Source: an uncultured Alphaproteobacteria bacterium (GTDB taxonomy: Bacteria > Pseudomonadota > Alphaproteobacteria > Rhizobiales > Aestuariivirgaceae). From it: DNA of 64,000 nt. The notes below the pieces were generated by a model. That model was not told where the DNA came from. It saw nothing but the letters and a program-made list of their open reading frames with translations, and made no database searches. Location of the stretch: contig CAMFKI010000008.1 in NCBI GenBank assembly GCA_945957365.1, positions 62,001 to 126,000 on the forward strand, read 5' to 3'. A program made the position numbers and the translations under genes. This document shows, one piece after another, positions 10,159 through 19,059 of the stretch (the stretch's first letter is position 1; each line of letters starts with the position of its first letter).

Positions 10159-11037
10159 ATGCAAGACATCATGACCCTCAGCCAGGCCGCCCGGGATTAC
10201 GAACTCGTCCGGCAAAATCTCGACTATCTGCGCGAACACTGGCGCGAGCAGCCATCACTGGACCTTCTGGCCGAGCGCAACGGACTGAGTTCGGCGCATC
10301 TGCAGCGCCTGTTCATGCGCTGGGCGGGCCTCAGCCCCAAGGCCTTCGTCCAGGCCCTCACCATCGACCATGCCCGCAAGCTGCTACGCGACTCGGCCAG
10401 TGTGCTCGATACCAGTTATGAGGTCGGTCTTTCGGGGCCGGGGCGGCTTCATGACCTGTTCGTGACCCACGAGGGCATGACGCCTGGGGCCTATAAGGCG
10501 CGCGGCAGCGGTCTCACCATCCGCTATGGCTTCCATGATTGTCCCTTTGGCAAGGTGCTGCTGATGATGACGGACCAGGGGATCTGCGGCCTTGCCTTCG
10601 CCGACCAGGGTCACGAGGAGGCGAGCTTCCTCGACATGCGCAGCCGCTGGCCGGAGGCCCGCTTCGTGGAAGATGTGGTGGCGACCGCCCCCCCGGTTGC
10701 CCGCATCTTCAATCCCGGCCGCTGGAAGGCGGAACAGCCCCTGCGCATCGTGTTCATTGGCACGGAATTCGAAACGCGGGTGTGGCAGACGCTGCTGAAT
10801 ATCCCGATGGGCCGGGCCACCACCTATTCCGACATCGCCGGGAAGATCGGCAGCCCCAAGGCCTCGCGCGCGGTGGGGGCAGCGGTGGGGCGCAATCCGA
10901 TTTCCTTCGTGGTGCCGTGCCACCGTGTGCTCGGCAAGTCAGGAGGACTGTGCGGCTACCACTGGGGGCTGACGCGGAAGCAGGCGATCCTCGGGTGGGA
11001 AGCGGGTCTCGTGGCCGGGGGCAGCAAGGCCGCCTAA
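10159..11037 (+). CDS. AraC-type HTH fused to O6-methylguanine-DNA methyltransferase (Ada-like)
   Basis: 292 residues in two parts. Residues about 15-115 are an AraC-type HTH (LDLLAERNGLSSAHLQRLF). Residues about 200-285 are the alkyltransferase domain with acceptor Cys254 in PCHRVLGKSGGL. It therefore resembles Ada but has no N-terminal zinc domain, the part that in E. coli takes methyl groups from phosphotriesters and turns Ada into an activator. It probably repairs O6-alkylguanine and may regulate its own gene. It is convergent with irr, with a 4-bp gap. Confidence 0.9.
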   Translation: MQDIMTLSQAARDYELVRQNLDYLREHWREQPSLDLLAERNGLSSAHLQRLFMRWAGLSPKAFVQALTIDHARKLLRDSASVLDTSYEVGLSGPGRLHDLFVTHEGMTPGAYKARGSGLTIRYGFHDCPFGKVLLMMTDQGICGLAFADQGHEEASFLDMRSRWPEARFVEDVVATAPPVARIFNPGRWKAEQPLRIVFIGTEFETRVWQTLLNIPMGRATTYSDIAGKIGSPKASRAVGAAVGRNPISFVVPCHRVLGKSGGLCGYHWGLTRKQAILGWEAGLVAGGSKAA

Positions 11038-11041
11038 GGCG

Positions 11042-11458
11042 CTAGCCGTAGCTCTTGCGCAGGCGGATGATGATGTCGACGCGGTCGATTTCAGTGCCGG
11101 GTGGCAGCGGCGGCAGGCCAAGAACCTCGAGGTCCTCGGTGCCGATGTCGACCAGGGAATCGGTTTCCTCGATGTAATAGTGGAAGTGATTCGAGGTGTT
11201 GGTATCGAAGAAAGTGCGGTCGCCCTCGAAGGCCACCTCGCGCAGCAGGCCGGCCGCCTTGAACTGGTTGAGGGTGTTGTAGACGGTGGCGAGCGACACG
11301 CCGATCCGTGCCGCCAGCGCCTCCTGGTGCAGGCTTTCGGCACTGACGTGACGGTCGCCCGCGCCAAACAGGATGGCGGCCAAAGACAGGCGCTGCCGGG
11401 TCGGGCGTAGCCCCGCCAGCCTCAGGCGTTCAGCCAGTTCGGTATCCTGCAAGTCCAT
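11042..11458 (-). CDS. irr: Irr, Fur-family iron/heme response regulator
   Basis: 138 residues. The winged helix is typical of the Fur family (GLRPTRQRLSLAAILF, SLATVYNTLNQFKAAGLL). It matches the Irr branch: FDTNTSNHFHYY followed by VDIIIRLR, and no CXXC zinc motifs. There is no cysteine at all, so an N-terminal Cys-Pro heme motif is absent, and the usual triple histidine is His91-Phe92-His93. In rhizobia Irr represses or activates iron genes when iron is scarce and is controlled by heme. It diverges from fabA. A likely binding site lies near nfu at 39266. Confidence 0.9.
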   Translation of the reverse strand: MDLQDTELAERLRLAGLRPTRQRLSLAAILFGAGDRHVSAESLHQEALAARIGVSLATVYNTLNQFKAAGLLREVAFEGDRTFFDTNTSNHFHYYIEETDSLVDIGTEDLEVLGLPPLPPGTEIDRVDIIIRLRKSYG

Positions 11459-11467
11459 GTTGCGACC

Positions 11468-11497
11468 CTTATACGCGAAACACCTTAAGCAAGGCAA
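11468..11497 (-). promoter_or_regulatory. candidate irr promoter
   Basis: On the minus strand, TTGCCT (11497-11492) and TATAAG (11473-11468) are separated by 18 bases. The -10 ends 9 bases before the irr ATG, so the transcript would have almost no leader. The rest of the 156-bp irr-fabA gap shows no clear Irr-box (TTTAGAA-type) palindrome. Confidence 0.4.
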
Positions 11498-11614
11498 TCT
11501 TGACGCCAGTGCGGCGGCAGACCCCTGTCCGAAAGCGTACTTGGACCAGATATTTCCATGTGATAGGAACGCCAAGACCGGGGCGGGCCGGTGCAGTTTG
11601 GGACTTGAAACAGA

Positions 11615-12127
11615 ATGAGCGGACCGAAGTCGAGCTACGATTACGAGGATCTTCTGGCCTGCGGGCGCGGCGAACTCTTCGGAGCCGGAAATGCCCAGCT
11701 GCCGCTGCCGCCCATGCTGATGTTCGACCGCATCACCGAAATTTCCAAGGACGGCGGCGCCGCAGGGCTCGGCAAGGTTGTCGCCGAATTCGATATCAAA
11801 CCCGACCTCTGGTTTTTCGGCTGTCATTTCCAGGGCGACCCCGTCATGCCCGGATGCCTCGGTCTCGACGCCTTGTGGCAGATGACCGGGTTCTTCCTCG
11901 GCTGGCTGGGCGAACCCGGCCGCGGCCGGGCGCTGGGCGTTGGCGAAGTGAAGCTTTCGGGCATGGTCACGCCAATCGTCAAGAAGGTGACCTATGAGGT
12001 CGAAGTGACCCGCCTGATCCTGCGCCGGCTCAAAATGGCGGTTTCGAACGGAATCATGAAAGCCGATGGTGAAACGGTCTATCAGGTTACCGATATGAAG
12101 GTGGGGCTGTTCCAGCCCACGGCCTGA
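11615..12127 (+). CDS. fabA: 3-hydroxydecanoyl-[ACP] dehydratase/isomerase
   Basis: 170 residues. FabA dehydrates 3-hydroxydecanoyl-ACP and isomerises the product to cis-3-decenoyl-ACP, starting unsaturated fatty-acid synthesis. The active-site His71 ([12 protein letters not shown]) and Asp85 (GLDALWQ) are visible. fabB follows after 15 bases and fabI after a further 7, so this is a compact fatty-acid operon. It diverges from irr; a shared control region of 156 bp lies between them. Confidence 0.98.
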   Translation: MSGPKSSYDYEDLLACGRGELFGAGNAQLPLPPMLMFDRITEISKDGGAAGLGKVVAEFDIKPDLWFFGCHFQGDPVMPGCLGLDALWQMTGFFLGWLGEPGRGRALGVGEVKLSGMVTPIVKKVTYEVEVTRLILRRLKMAVSNGIMKADGETVYQVTDMKVGLFQPTA

Positions 12128-12142
12128 GAAAGGGAAGTCAAC

Positions 12143-13354
12143 ATGCGGCGAGTCGTCGTCACGGGTCTCGGCATCGTGTCGAGCATCGGCAACAATGTGC
12201 AGGAAGTCCTGAATTCGCTCTACGACGCCAGGTCTGGCATCGTCCGGGCGGAGGACTACGCGAGGCTCGGTTTCCGTTGCCAGGTGCACGGCGCACCCAC
12301 CTTCGATCTCGACAGCGTCGACCGCCGCGCACGCCGCTTCATGGGCGATGGCGCAGCCTGGAACTATGCGGCCATGCAGCAGGCAATCGTCGACTCCGGC
12401 CTCGAGGAGACGGACGTCAAGAACGACCGTACCGGGCTGATCATGGGATCCGGCGGCCCGTCGACCCGGACCATCGTGCAGGCGGCCGATACGACCCGCG
12501 AGAAGGGCCCCAAGCGCGTTGGCCCCTTCGCCGTACCCGCCGCCATGTCGAGCACCAATTCCGCGACTCTGGCGACTCCCTTCGGCATCCGCGGCGTGAA
12601 CTATTCGATCTCGTCTGCCTGCGCCACATCGGCCCATTGCATCGGCAATGCGGCCGAGCTGATCCAGTGGGGCAAGCAGGACGTGATGTTCGCCGGCGGC
12701 GGCGAGGAGCTCGACTGGACGCTCTCCGTGCTGTTCGACGCAATGGGCGCCATGTCCTCGAAATACAATGACACGCCGGCCCGGGCGTCGCGCGCCTATG
12801 ACAAGAACCGCGATGGCTTCGTCATCGCCGGCGGCGCCGGCACGGTTGTCCTCGAGGAACTCGAGCACGCCAAGGCGCGCGGCGCCAAGATTTATGGCGA
12901 ACTCATCGGTTACGGCGCCACCTCGGATGGCTATGACATGGTCCAGCCCTCGGGCGAGGGTGCTGTCCGCTGCATGAAGCAGGCGCTCGCCGGTGTCGGC
13001 ACCATCGATTACATCAATCCCCACGGCACCTCGACGCCGATCGGTGACAAGCGCGAGATCGAGGCAATCCGCGCCGTCTTCGGCGACAAGATCCCACCGA
13101 TCTCCAGCACCAAGTCGCTCACCGGGCATTCGCTCGGCGCAGTCGGCGTGCAGGAGGCAATCTATGCGATCCTCATGATGAAGAACAATTTCATCTGCGA
13201 GAGCGCCCACATCGACGAGATCGATCCGGAATTCGCCGATGTGCCGATCGTCCGCAAGCGCATCGACAACGCCAGGATCGACACGGTGATGTCGAACAGC
13301 TTCGGCTTCGGCGGCACCAACGCAACCCTCGTCTTCCAGCGCTACAACGGCTGA
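12143..13354 (+). CDS. fabB: 3-oxoacyl-[ACP] synthase I
   Basis: 403 residues. FabB elongates cis-3-decenoyl-ACP, the partner step to FabA in anaerobic-type unsaturated fatty-acid synthesis. The thiolase-fold Cys-His-His triad is complete: Cys160 (SSACATSAH), His294 (NPHGTSTP) and His329 (TGHSLGAVG). The glycine-rich C-terminal loop [10 protein letters not shown] is present. An AGGGA ribosome site precedes the ATG. A very long antisense frame covers this gene and is not considered coding. Confidence 0.98.
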   Translation: MRRVVVTGLGIVSSIGNNVQEVLNSLYDARSGIVRAEDYARLGFRCQVHGAPTFDLDSVDRRARRFMGDGAAWNYAAMQQAIVDSGLEETDVKNDRTGLIMGSGGPSTRTIVQAADTTREKGPKRVGPFAVPAAMSSTNSATLATPFGIRGVNYSISSACATSAHCIGNAAELIQWGKQDVMFAGGGEELDWTLSVLFDAMGAMSSKYNDTPARASRAYDKNRDGFVIAGGAGTVVLEELEHAKARGAKIYGELIGYGATSDGYDMVQPSGEGAVRCMKQALAGVGTIDYINPHGTSTPIGDKREIEAIRAVFGDKIPPISSTKSLTGHSLGAVGVQEAIYAILMMKNNFICESAHIDEIDPEFADVPIVRKRIDNARIDTVMSNSFGFGGTNATLVFQRYNG

Positions 13355-13361
13355 ACCCCAC

Positions 13362-14183
13362 ATGACCAATTCTTTGATGGCGGGCCGCCGCGGACTCATC
13401 ATGGGTGTCGCGAACGACCACTCGATTGCCTGGGGCATTGCCCAGCAACTGCACCGGCACGGCGCCGAACTGGCCTTTACCTACCAGGGCGAAGCCTTCG
13501 GCAAGCGCGTGAAACCGCTGGCCGAGTCTGTCGGTTCCTCCATGCTGCTGCCCTGCGACGTCGAGGACGTGAGCACGGTCGACACCGTGTTCGACACGCT
13601 GAAGCAGACCTGGGGCAGCATCGACTTCGTGGTGCATGCCATCGCCTTTTCGGACAAGAACGAACTCAAGGGCAAATACGCCGACACGACGCGCGAAAAC
13701 TTCGTCCGCACCATGGTGATTTCGTGCTTCTCCTTCACCGAGATCGCCAAGCGCGCGGCAACAGTGATGCCCAATGGCGGCTCGCTGGTGACCCTTACCT
13801 ATGGCGGGTCAGTGCGCGTCATGCCGAATTACAACGTCATGGGCGTCGCCAAGGCCGCACTCGAGTCGTCGGTGCGCTATCTCGCGGCGGATTACGGTCC
13901 GCAGGGCATTCGGGTGAATGCCATCTCTGCCGGCCCGATGAGGACGCTCGCGGGCGCGGGCATCGGCGATGCGCGCGCGATGTTCAGCTACCAGCAGGAT
14001 CATGCGCCGCTCCGCCGCACCATCACGCTGGACGAAGTGGGTGGCGCTGGTCTCTACCTGTTGTCGCCCTTGTCGGGTGGCGTGACCGGCGAAATCCATT
14101 ATGTGGATTCGGGCTACAACATCATCTCGATGCCGCGGCCCGAGGATCTCCGCAACGGTACCGGCGACGCGAAGGCCGGCTGA
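13362..14183 (+). CDS. fabI: enoyl-[ACP] reductase (NADH)
   Basis: 273 residues. FabI reduces trans-2-enoyl-ACP, the last step of each elongation cycle, and is the target of triclosan-type inhibitors in other bacteria. It is a short-chain dehydrogenase of the FabI type: N-terminal GLIMGVANDHSIAWGIA, active-site Tyr147 and Tyr157 with Lys164 (Y-X6-K in YNVMGVAK). The start follows the fabB stop by 7 bases. It is convergent with moeB, with only 5 bases between the stops. Confidence 0.97.
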   Translation: MTNSLMAGRRGLIMGVANDHSIAWGIAQQLHRHGAELAFTYQGEAFGKRVKPLAESVGSSMLLPCDVEDVSTVDTVFDTLKQTWGSIDFVVHAIAFSDKNELKGKYADTTRENFVRTMVISCFSFTEIAKRAATVMPNGGSLVTLTYGGSVRVMPNYNVMGVAKAALESSVRYLAADYGPQGIRVNAISAGPMRTLAGAGIGDARAMFSYQQDHAPLRRTITLDEVGGAGLYLLSPLSGGVTGEIHYVDSGYNIISMPRPEDLRNGTGDAKAG

Positions 14184-14188
14184 TTGCC

Positions 14189-15004
14189 TCAGCGATCGAT
14201 GTAATTTGCCGGCTGCAGCGACGTGATGGTCGGGCTGTTTCCAGTAAGCGGATTGCCGGGGTTCCACGCCAGCCGCGTCTCGTAGAAGCGTGTTGCCAAT
14301 GCGTCATACATCAAGAGCCGACCGGCGAGGCTGTCACCGATGCCGAGAATTTCCTTGATGACTTCCATGGCCTGCATGGAGCCGAGGATTCCCGGCAGTG
14401 CCCCAAGAATGCCCGCCTCCTCGCAAGCCGGAAACAGCCCGCGCGGCGGCAGATCGCCCATCAGGCATCGATAGGTCGGCCATGGTGTCCCGTCCGCTGA
14501 CAGTTCATGCGGTTTGAAGGTGGAAAGCTGTCCATCGAACTGGCCTACTGCCGCCGTCACCAGCGTCTTCTTCGCGAAGTAGCAGGCGTCGCTGACGAGA
14601 TAACGCGTCGGAAAATTGTCACAGCCATCGGCAACGATGTCGTAGTCCGAGATCAGCTCGAGCGCGTTGTCCGTCGTCAGCCGATAGGTATGCTCGATCA
14701 CATGAACATGGGGGTTCAGTTCCGCAATCGTCTCGCGGGCGCTGGATGTCTTCGGAATTCCCACGCGCGCCGTGGTGTGAATGATCTGGCGCTGCAGGTT
14801 GGAGAGGCTGACCGTGTCATGGTCGATGATGCCGATGGTGCCGAGGCCGGCCGCAGCGAGATAGTAGAGCAGCGGCGCGCCGAGGCCGCCCGCTCCAACC
14901 ACCAGAACCTTGGCGCTCTTCAGCTTGTTCTGCCCGGGCCCACCCACCTCGTGCAGCACGAGGTGGCGGGCGTAGCGTTCGATCTCGTCGGCCGACAGCG
15001 CCAT
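14189..15004 (-). CDS. moeB: MoeB/ThiF-family adenylyltransferase
   Basis: 271 residues starting [14 protein letters not shown]. It is an E1-like enzyme that adenylates the C-terminal Gly-Gly of a sulfur-carrier protein, MoaD or ThiS. The nucleotide-binding motif VVGAGGLGAPLLYYLAAAG and the ADGCDNFPTRYLVSDAC region are clear. The structural zinc CXXC pairs of E. coli MoeB are missing, which is common in this subgroup. Whether it serves molybdopterin or thiamine synthesis cannot be settled from the window. Its ATG overlaps the dut stop by one base. Confidence 0.88.
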   Translation of the reverse strand: MALSADEIERYARHLVLHEVGGPGQNKLKSAKVLVVGAGGLGAPLLYYLAAAGLGTIGIIDHDTVSLSNLQRQIIHTTARVGIPKTSSARETIAELNPHVHVIEHTYRLTTDNALELISDYDIVADGCDNFPTRYLVSDACYFAKKTLVTAAVGQFDGQLSTFKPHELSADGTPWPTYRCLMGDLPPRGLFPACEEAGILGALPGILGSMQAMEVIKEILGIGDSLAGRLLMYDALATRFYETRLAWNPGNPLTGNSPTITSLQPANYIDR

Positions 15005-15444
15005 CAGCGCTGCCCCGAGGATCCGAAGCCACCCGCGCCGCGGGCCGTTTCGCCCAGCACGTTCACTTCCGTCCAAGAAGCCTGCGTTACAGGTGCAATC
15101 ACCATCTGCGCGATGCGGTCGCCGCGGGTGATGACGAAATCTTCCTGGCCATGATTGATGAGCGGCACTTTCACCTCGCCGCGATAGTCGCTGTCGATGG
15201 TGCCGGGCGCATTGAGCACCGTCACGCCATGTTTCACCGCGAGGCCCGACCGGGGCCGCACCTGCGCCTCGAAGCCCGGCGGCAGGGCAATGGCCAATCC
15301 AGTGGGAACGAGGTGGCGCGCACCGGGTTTCAAGGTCACGCTTTCCGCCGCGCGAAGGTCCATTCCGGCGGCGCCGGAGGTCTCATAGGCGGGCAGGGGA
15401 AGATCCGCGTTGTTGGGCAGCCGCCTGATCTGAACGGGGGTCAT
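15004..15444 (-). CDS. dut: deoxyuridine 5'-triphosphate nucleotidohydrolase
   Basis: 146 residues. dUTPase hydrolyses dUTP to dUMP and keeps uracil out of DNA. The five trimeric-dUTPase motifs can be followed: [39 protein letters not shown] and the C-terminal [11 protein letters not shown] arm. Its start overlaps the coaBC stop by 4 bp (ATGA), and its stop overlaps moeB by one base, so the three genes are read as one unit. The coaBC-dut pairing is common in bacteria. Confidence 0.98.
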   Translation of the reverse strand: MTPVQIRRLPNNADLPLPAYETSGAAGMDLRAAESVTLKPGARHLVPTGLAIALPPGFEAQVRPRSGLAVKHGVTVLNAPGTIDSDYRGEVKVPLINHGQEDFVITRGDRIAQMVIAPVTQASWTEVNVLGETARGAGGFGSSGQR

Positions 15445-16664
15445 TCGGCGGCCTTCTGCTGCGGCACGAGCATCTGGGCAAGCCGCTCCATCAGCTTCTG
15501 GGCAACGTCGTCCTTGCTCAACGGCGGCCAGTCCTCGACGCCTGCAGCCGAGACGAGATGAACGGTATTGCGGTCGCCACCGAAAACGCCCGAATCCCGG
15601 CTCACGTCATTGGCCACGATCAGGTCACAACCCTTGTTCTTCAGCTTTTGGGCCGCATGTTCGGTGACCCGCTCGGTCTCTGCGGCAAATCCCACCACGA
15701 TGCGCGGACGCTTGGCGCTTCGTGAAATGGTGGCCAGAATGTCGGGGTTTTCGATCAGCGTCAGGCTCGGTGGACCGCTGCCCGTCTTTTTCAGTTTCTC
15801 GTGCGATTCTGCCGCGACCCGCCAGTCGGCGACAGCAGCTGTGAAGATGGCGATGTCCGCCGGCATCTCGCCTTCGCACATCTCCAGCATTTCCTGTGCC
15901 GTCTCGACCGGCATCACCTGAACCCCCGGAGGGAGGGGCAGCGAAACCGGCCCGGAGACCAGAATGGCTTCGGCGCCGAGGTCCGCTGCCGCCCGGGCTA
16001 TCGCGTAGCCCTGCTTGCCCGAGGAGTGGTTGGAGATGAAGCGCACCGGATCGATCGGCTCGCGCGTCGGGCCGGCAGTGATCACCACCTTCTTGCCGGC
16101 GAGGGGCTGTGCCCTGGGCTTCAGCATGTCGATGATGGCGGCAAGGATTTCGTTGGGCTCCGCCATGCGGCCCGGCCCGAACTCACCACATGCCATTTCG
16201 CCGTCGTTGGGGCCGACGACGGCAACGCCGTCCAGCTTCAGGGTCTCGACATTTCGGATGGTGGCCGGGTGCCGCCACATCCTCACATTCATGGCGGGCG
16301 CCACCAGCACGCGCTTGTCAGTGGCAAGCAGGGCGGTGGAGGCGAGATCATCGGCGAGGCCGTGGGCCATCTTGGCCATGAGGTCCGCCGTGGCGGGCGC
16401 CACGACGAGGAGGTCAGCAGCGCGGGACAGCTGGATGTGCCCCATTTCGACCTCGTCGGTGAGACTGAAGAGTGAAGTATAGACCTTCTCGCCCGACAGC
16501 GAGGCGAGCGACAGCGGGGTCACGAATTGCTCGGCCGCCTTGCTCAGGATGATGCGAACCGCAGCGCCCCGGGTCTTCATCAGGCGGACGAGTTCATGTG
16601 TCTTGTAGGCAGCGATGCCGCCACCGATGATGAGGAGGACAGATTTTCCGGCCAGCGTTGTCAT
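15441..16664 (-). CDS. coaBC: bifunctional phosphopantothenoylcysteine decarboxylase/synthetase
   Basis: 407 residues. The N-terminal flavoprotein half (about 1-190, with [18 protein letters not shown] and APAMNVRMW) decarboxylates phosphopantothenoylcysteine. The C-terminal half (about 200-407, with [29 protein letters not shown] and AAVADWR) joins cysteine to phosphopantothenate. Together with coaA at 6280, two coenzyme A steps lie in this window. The ATG at 16664 gives the standard N terminus. Confidence 0.97.
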   Translation of the reverse strand: MTTLAGKSVLLIIGGGIAAYKTHELVRLMKTRGAAVRIILSKAAEQFVTPLSLASLSGEKVYTSLFSLTDEVEMGHIQLSRAADLLVVAPATADLMAKMAHGLADDLASTALLATDKRVLVAPAMNVRMWRHPATIRNVETLKLDGVAVVGPNDGEMACGEFGPGRMAEPNEILAAIIDMLKPRAQPLAGKKVVITAGPTREPIDPVRFISNHSSGKQGYAIARAAADLGAEAILVSGPVSLPLPPGVQVMPVETAQEMLEMCEGEMPADIAIFTAAVADWRVAAESHEKLKKTGSGPPSLTLIENPDILATISRSAKRPRIVVGFAAETERVTEHAAQKLKNKGCDLIVANDVSRDSGVFGGDRNTVHLVSAAGVEDWPPLSKDDVAQKLMERLAQMLVPQQKAAE

Positions 16665-16706
16665 GCCGTCATTATGCCAGCAAAGGCCCCGAACTGCCAA
16701 CCGCCC

Positions 16707-18269
16707 TCAGGTGACGAGCTTAATGGCGATCACGGCCAGCGCAACGGCGCCCAGCGCCAGCCAAAACCGTGTCCAGCGGGCGTGGCGTGACTGCGAGAGG
16801 GCCAGCTGTTCGGTCGTCTCGCGGTCGAGCCTCAGGCCACCGGTCGCGGCCATGTCGGACAGCATCGTGGTGGCGCGCTTGGCATCCTCCAGCATGCCGG
16901 GGAGGCCGGTGAAGATCTGGCCCAGCGAGCCAGCGGCGGCTTCCATCTTGCCGGCCGGACCCAGCTGGCGCTTGATCCAGCCGCTGACAACGGGTTCTGC
17001 GGTTACCCACATGTTGAGGTCAGGGTTGAGCGTACGGGCCACACCTTCGACCACCACCATGGTCTTCTGCAGCAGCAGGAGCTGTGGCTGGGTTTGCATG
17101 TCGAACTGCGCGGTGATCTCGAACAGCTGCGTCAGAAGCCGCGCCATGGAGATCTGGTTGGCGGGTCGGTCCATGATCGGCTCGCCGATGGAGCGGATCG
17201 CCTGCGCGAAGACGGCGGGGTCATGATGGCGCGGAACGTAGCCGGCCTCGAAATGTACTTCGCTCACGCGCAGGTAGTTGCGGGTGATGAAGCCATAGAG
17301 GATCTCGGCGAGGAATATGCTCTCCTTCGGTCCCAGCCTTCCGACGATGCCGAAGTCGACCGCCACCAGATTGCCGGCGTGGTCGATGAACAGGTTTCCC
17401 TGGTGCATGTCGGCATGGAAGAAGCCGTCGCGGATGGCGTGGCGCAGGAAGCTCTGGATCACGTTGTCGCCCAGCTTCACCAAATCGAAGCCTTGTGCAC
17501 GCAATGCCTCGACATCGGCGATTGGCGTGCCGTCGATCCATTCGGTCGTCAGCACGTTGCGGCCAGTGCGCTCCCAATTCACCTTCGGCACGCGGAAACC
17601 GGGATCGTCTCTGGTGTTCTGCGCCATTTCCGAAAGTGCCGCCGCTTCCATGCGCAGGTTGAGTTCCTGCTTCATGGATTGTTCGAGCATGTTCACCGCT
17701 GCAACCGGCCTCAGCCGGCGGCCTTCGGCGCTGAGGCGCTCCATCAGGCGGGCGGCGAAATAGAAGCTGCCGAGATCGGCGGCAAACCGCTTGCCAACGC
17801 CCGGCCGCAGCACCTTCACCGCGAGTTCGCGGCCATCGGGGCTTCGCGCCTTGTGAACCTGAGCGATCGAGGCAGCCGCCACGGGTGGTCCGAACTCGGT
17901 GAACAACACCTCGACGGGCGCGCCCAGCGTGTCGCGCACGATGGCCTTGGCGGTCTCGGTAGGAAAGGGCGGCAGTCGGTCCTGCAGCGCCTTCAATTCG
18001 AAGGCGCGGTGGGGCCCAACCAGGTCGGGGCGGGTGGCGAGAAATTGGCCGAGCTTGATGTAGCTGGGCCCGAGCGAGGAGAGCGCGGCGGCGATCGCCA
18101 TGTCACCTTCCTTGACGGGCTTCCGGGTGCCGAACTTGGCGATCGAAAGACCAAGCCGAGCCGCCCAGGGAAGCTGGGCAATCTGCTCCGGCGTCAACAG
18201 CGCGTCATAGGCCGCCAGCGTGCGCCCCGCGCGCAGAAGCGCAAAGCTGTAACGGAGTTCGGAGAACAT
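16707..18269 (-). CDS. ubiB: UbiB, ubiquinone biosynthesis ABC1-family protein
   Basis: 520 residues. UbiB is an atypical kinase-fold ATPase at the membrane needed for coenzyme Q synthesis. The family KXGQ motif is at 72-75 (KLGQ), the Ala-rich loop is VAAASIAQVHKA, and the catalytic blocks HADMHQGNLF and AVDFGIVG follow. The C terminus carries one or two hydrophobic segments (FWLALGAVALAVIAIKLV) as in UbiB. It overlaps the ubiE stop by one base (TGATG), forming a ubiE-ubiB pair. Confidence 0.96.
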   Translation of the reverse strand: MFSELRYSFALLRAGRTLAAYDALLTPEQIAQLPWAARLGLSIAKFGTRKPVKEGDMAIAAALSSLGPSYIKLGQFLATRPDLVGPHRAFELKALQDRLPPFPTETAKAIVRDTLGAPVEVLFTEFGPPVAAASIAQVHKARSPDGRELAVKVLRPGVGKRFAADLGSFYFAARLMERLSAEGRRLRPVAAVNMLEQSMKQELNLRMEAAALSEMAQNTRDDPGFRVPKVNWERTGRNVLTTEWIDGTPIADVEALRAQGFDLVKLGDNVIQSFLRHAIRDGFFHADMHQGNLFIDHAGNLVAVDFGIVGRLGPKESIFLAEILYGFITRNYLRVSEVHFEAGYVPRHHDPAVFAQAIRSIGEPIMDRPANQISMARLLTQLFEITAQFDMQTQPQLLLLQKTMVVVEGVARTLNPDLNMWVTAEPVVSGWIKRQLGPAGKMEAAAGSLGQIFTGLPGMLEDAKRATTMLSDMAATGGLRLDRETTEQLALSQSRHARWTRFWLALGAVALAVIAIKLVT

Positions 18270-19036
18270 CAGATGCGCCAGCCGGAATGGATCGCCACCA
18301 CGCCACCCGTCAGGTTGCGGTAGCTGACATTGGCGAAGCCTGCCTCTTCGATCATCGCCTTGAAGTCATCCTGCTTCGGAAAGGTGCGGATCGACTCGAC
18401 GAGATACCGATAGGGGTGCCCGTCGCCTGTCACCACCTTGCCGATGGCGGGCACCACCGTGAAGGAATAAGCGTCATAGATCCGGTCCATGAGCGGCACG
18501 TCCACCTGGCTGAACTCGAGGCACAGGAAACGCCCGCCCGGCTTCAGCACGCGGTAGGCCTCCGCCAGCGCTCTGTCGATGTGGGTGACGTTGCGGATGC
18601 CGAAGGCAATTGTATAGGCGTCGAAGCTCTTGTCGGGAAATGCCAGCGCCTCGGCATTGCCGACGGTGAAGCTGCAACGGCCGAGCAGTCCTTCTGTCTC
18701 GGCGCGCTTGCGCCCTTCCCCCACCATCTCCGGCGAAATGTCGGCAACGGTCACGCGCACTTGGGGGCCGCCGGCGCGGAGGATGCGGAAGGCGATGTCG
18801 CCGGTGCCGCCGGCGACGTCGAGGTAGTGAAAGGCGGCCTGGCCCCGCGGCGGGTTCAACATGGCCACGAGATCGTCCTTCCATAGGCGGTGCAGCCCAC
18901 CTGACATCAGGTCGTTCATCTGGTCGTAGCGTTCCGCGACCTTGGAGAAGACCTCGTTCACGAGGCCCTGCTTTTCCCCCTCGCCCACCCGGCGGAAACC
19001 GAAGGCCACGTCCTGTTCATTGCTGTTGTCTGTCAT
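18269..19036 (-). CDS. ubiE: UbiE, demethylubiquinol/demethylmenaquinol C-methyltransferase
   Basis: 255 residues. UbiE uses S-adenosylmethionine to C-methylate the ubiquinone precursor. Motif I is [15 protein letters not shown], and the family-specific block [20 protein letters not shown] followed by [11 protein letters not shown] is intact. In many rhizobia ubiE and ubiB lie beside mutM and dnaA; here their upstream neighbour is murJ, so local gene order has been rearranged. Confidence 0.97.
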   Translation of the reverse strand: MTDNSNEQDVAFGFRRVGEGEKQGLVNEVFSKVAERYDQMNDLMSGGLHRLWKDDLVAMLNPPRGQAAFHYLDVAGGTGDIAFRILRAGGPQVRVTVADISPEMVGEGRKRAETEGLLGRCSFTVGNAEALAFPDKSFDAYTIAFGIRNVTHIDRALAEAYRVLKPGGRFLCLEFSQVDVPLMDRIYDAYSFTVVPAIGKVVTGDGHPYRYLVESIRTFPKQDDFKAMIEEAGFANVSYRNLTGGVVAIHSGWRI

Positions 19037-19059
19037 GGAGGAACCTTAGCCGCAAAACC

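Noticed and set aside
11459..13438. Very long minus-strand open frame antisense to fabA, fabB and the start of fabI, continuous with irr
   Set aside because: Only its last 138 codons, the irr gene, resemble a protein family. The rest mirrors codon structure of fabB on the other strand, a common effect of high GC content.
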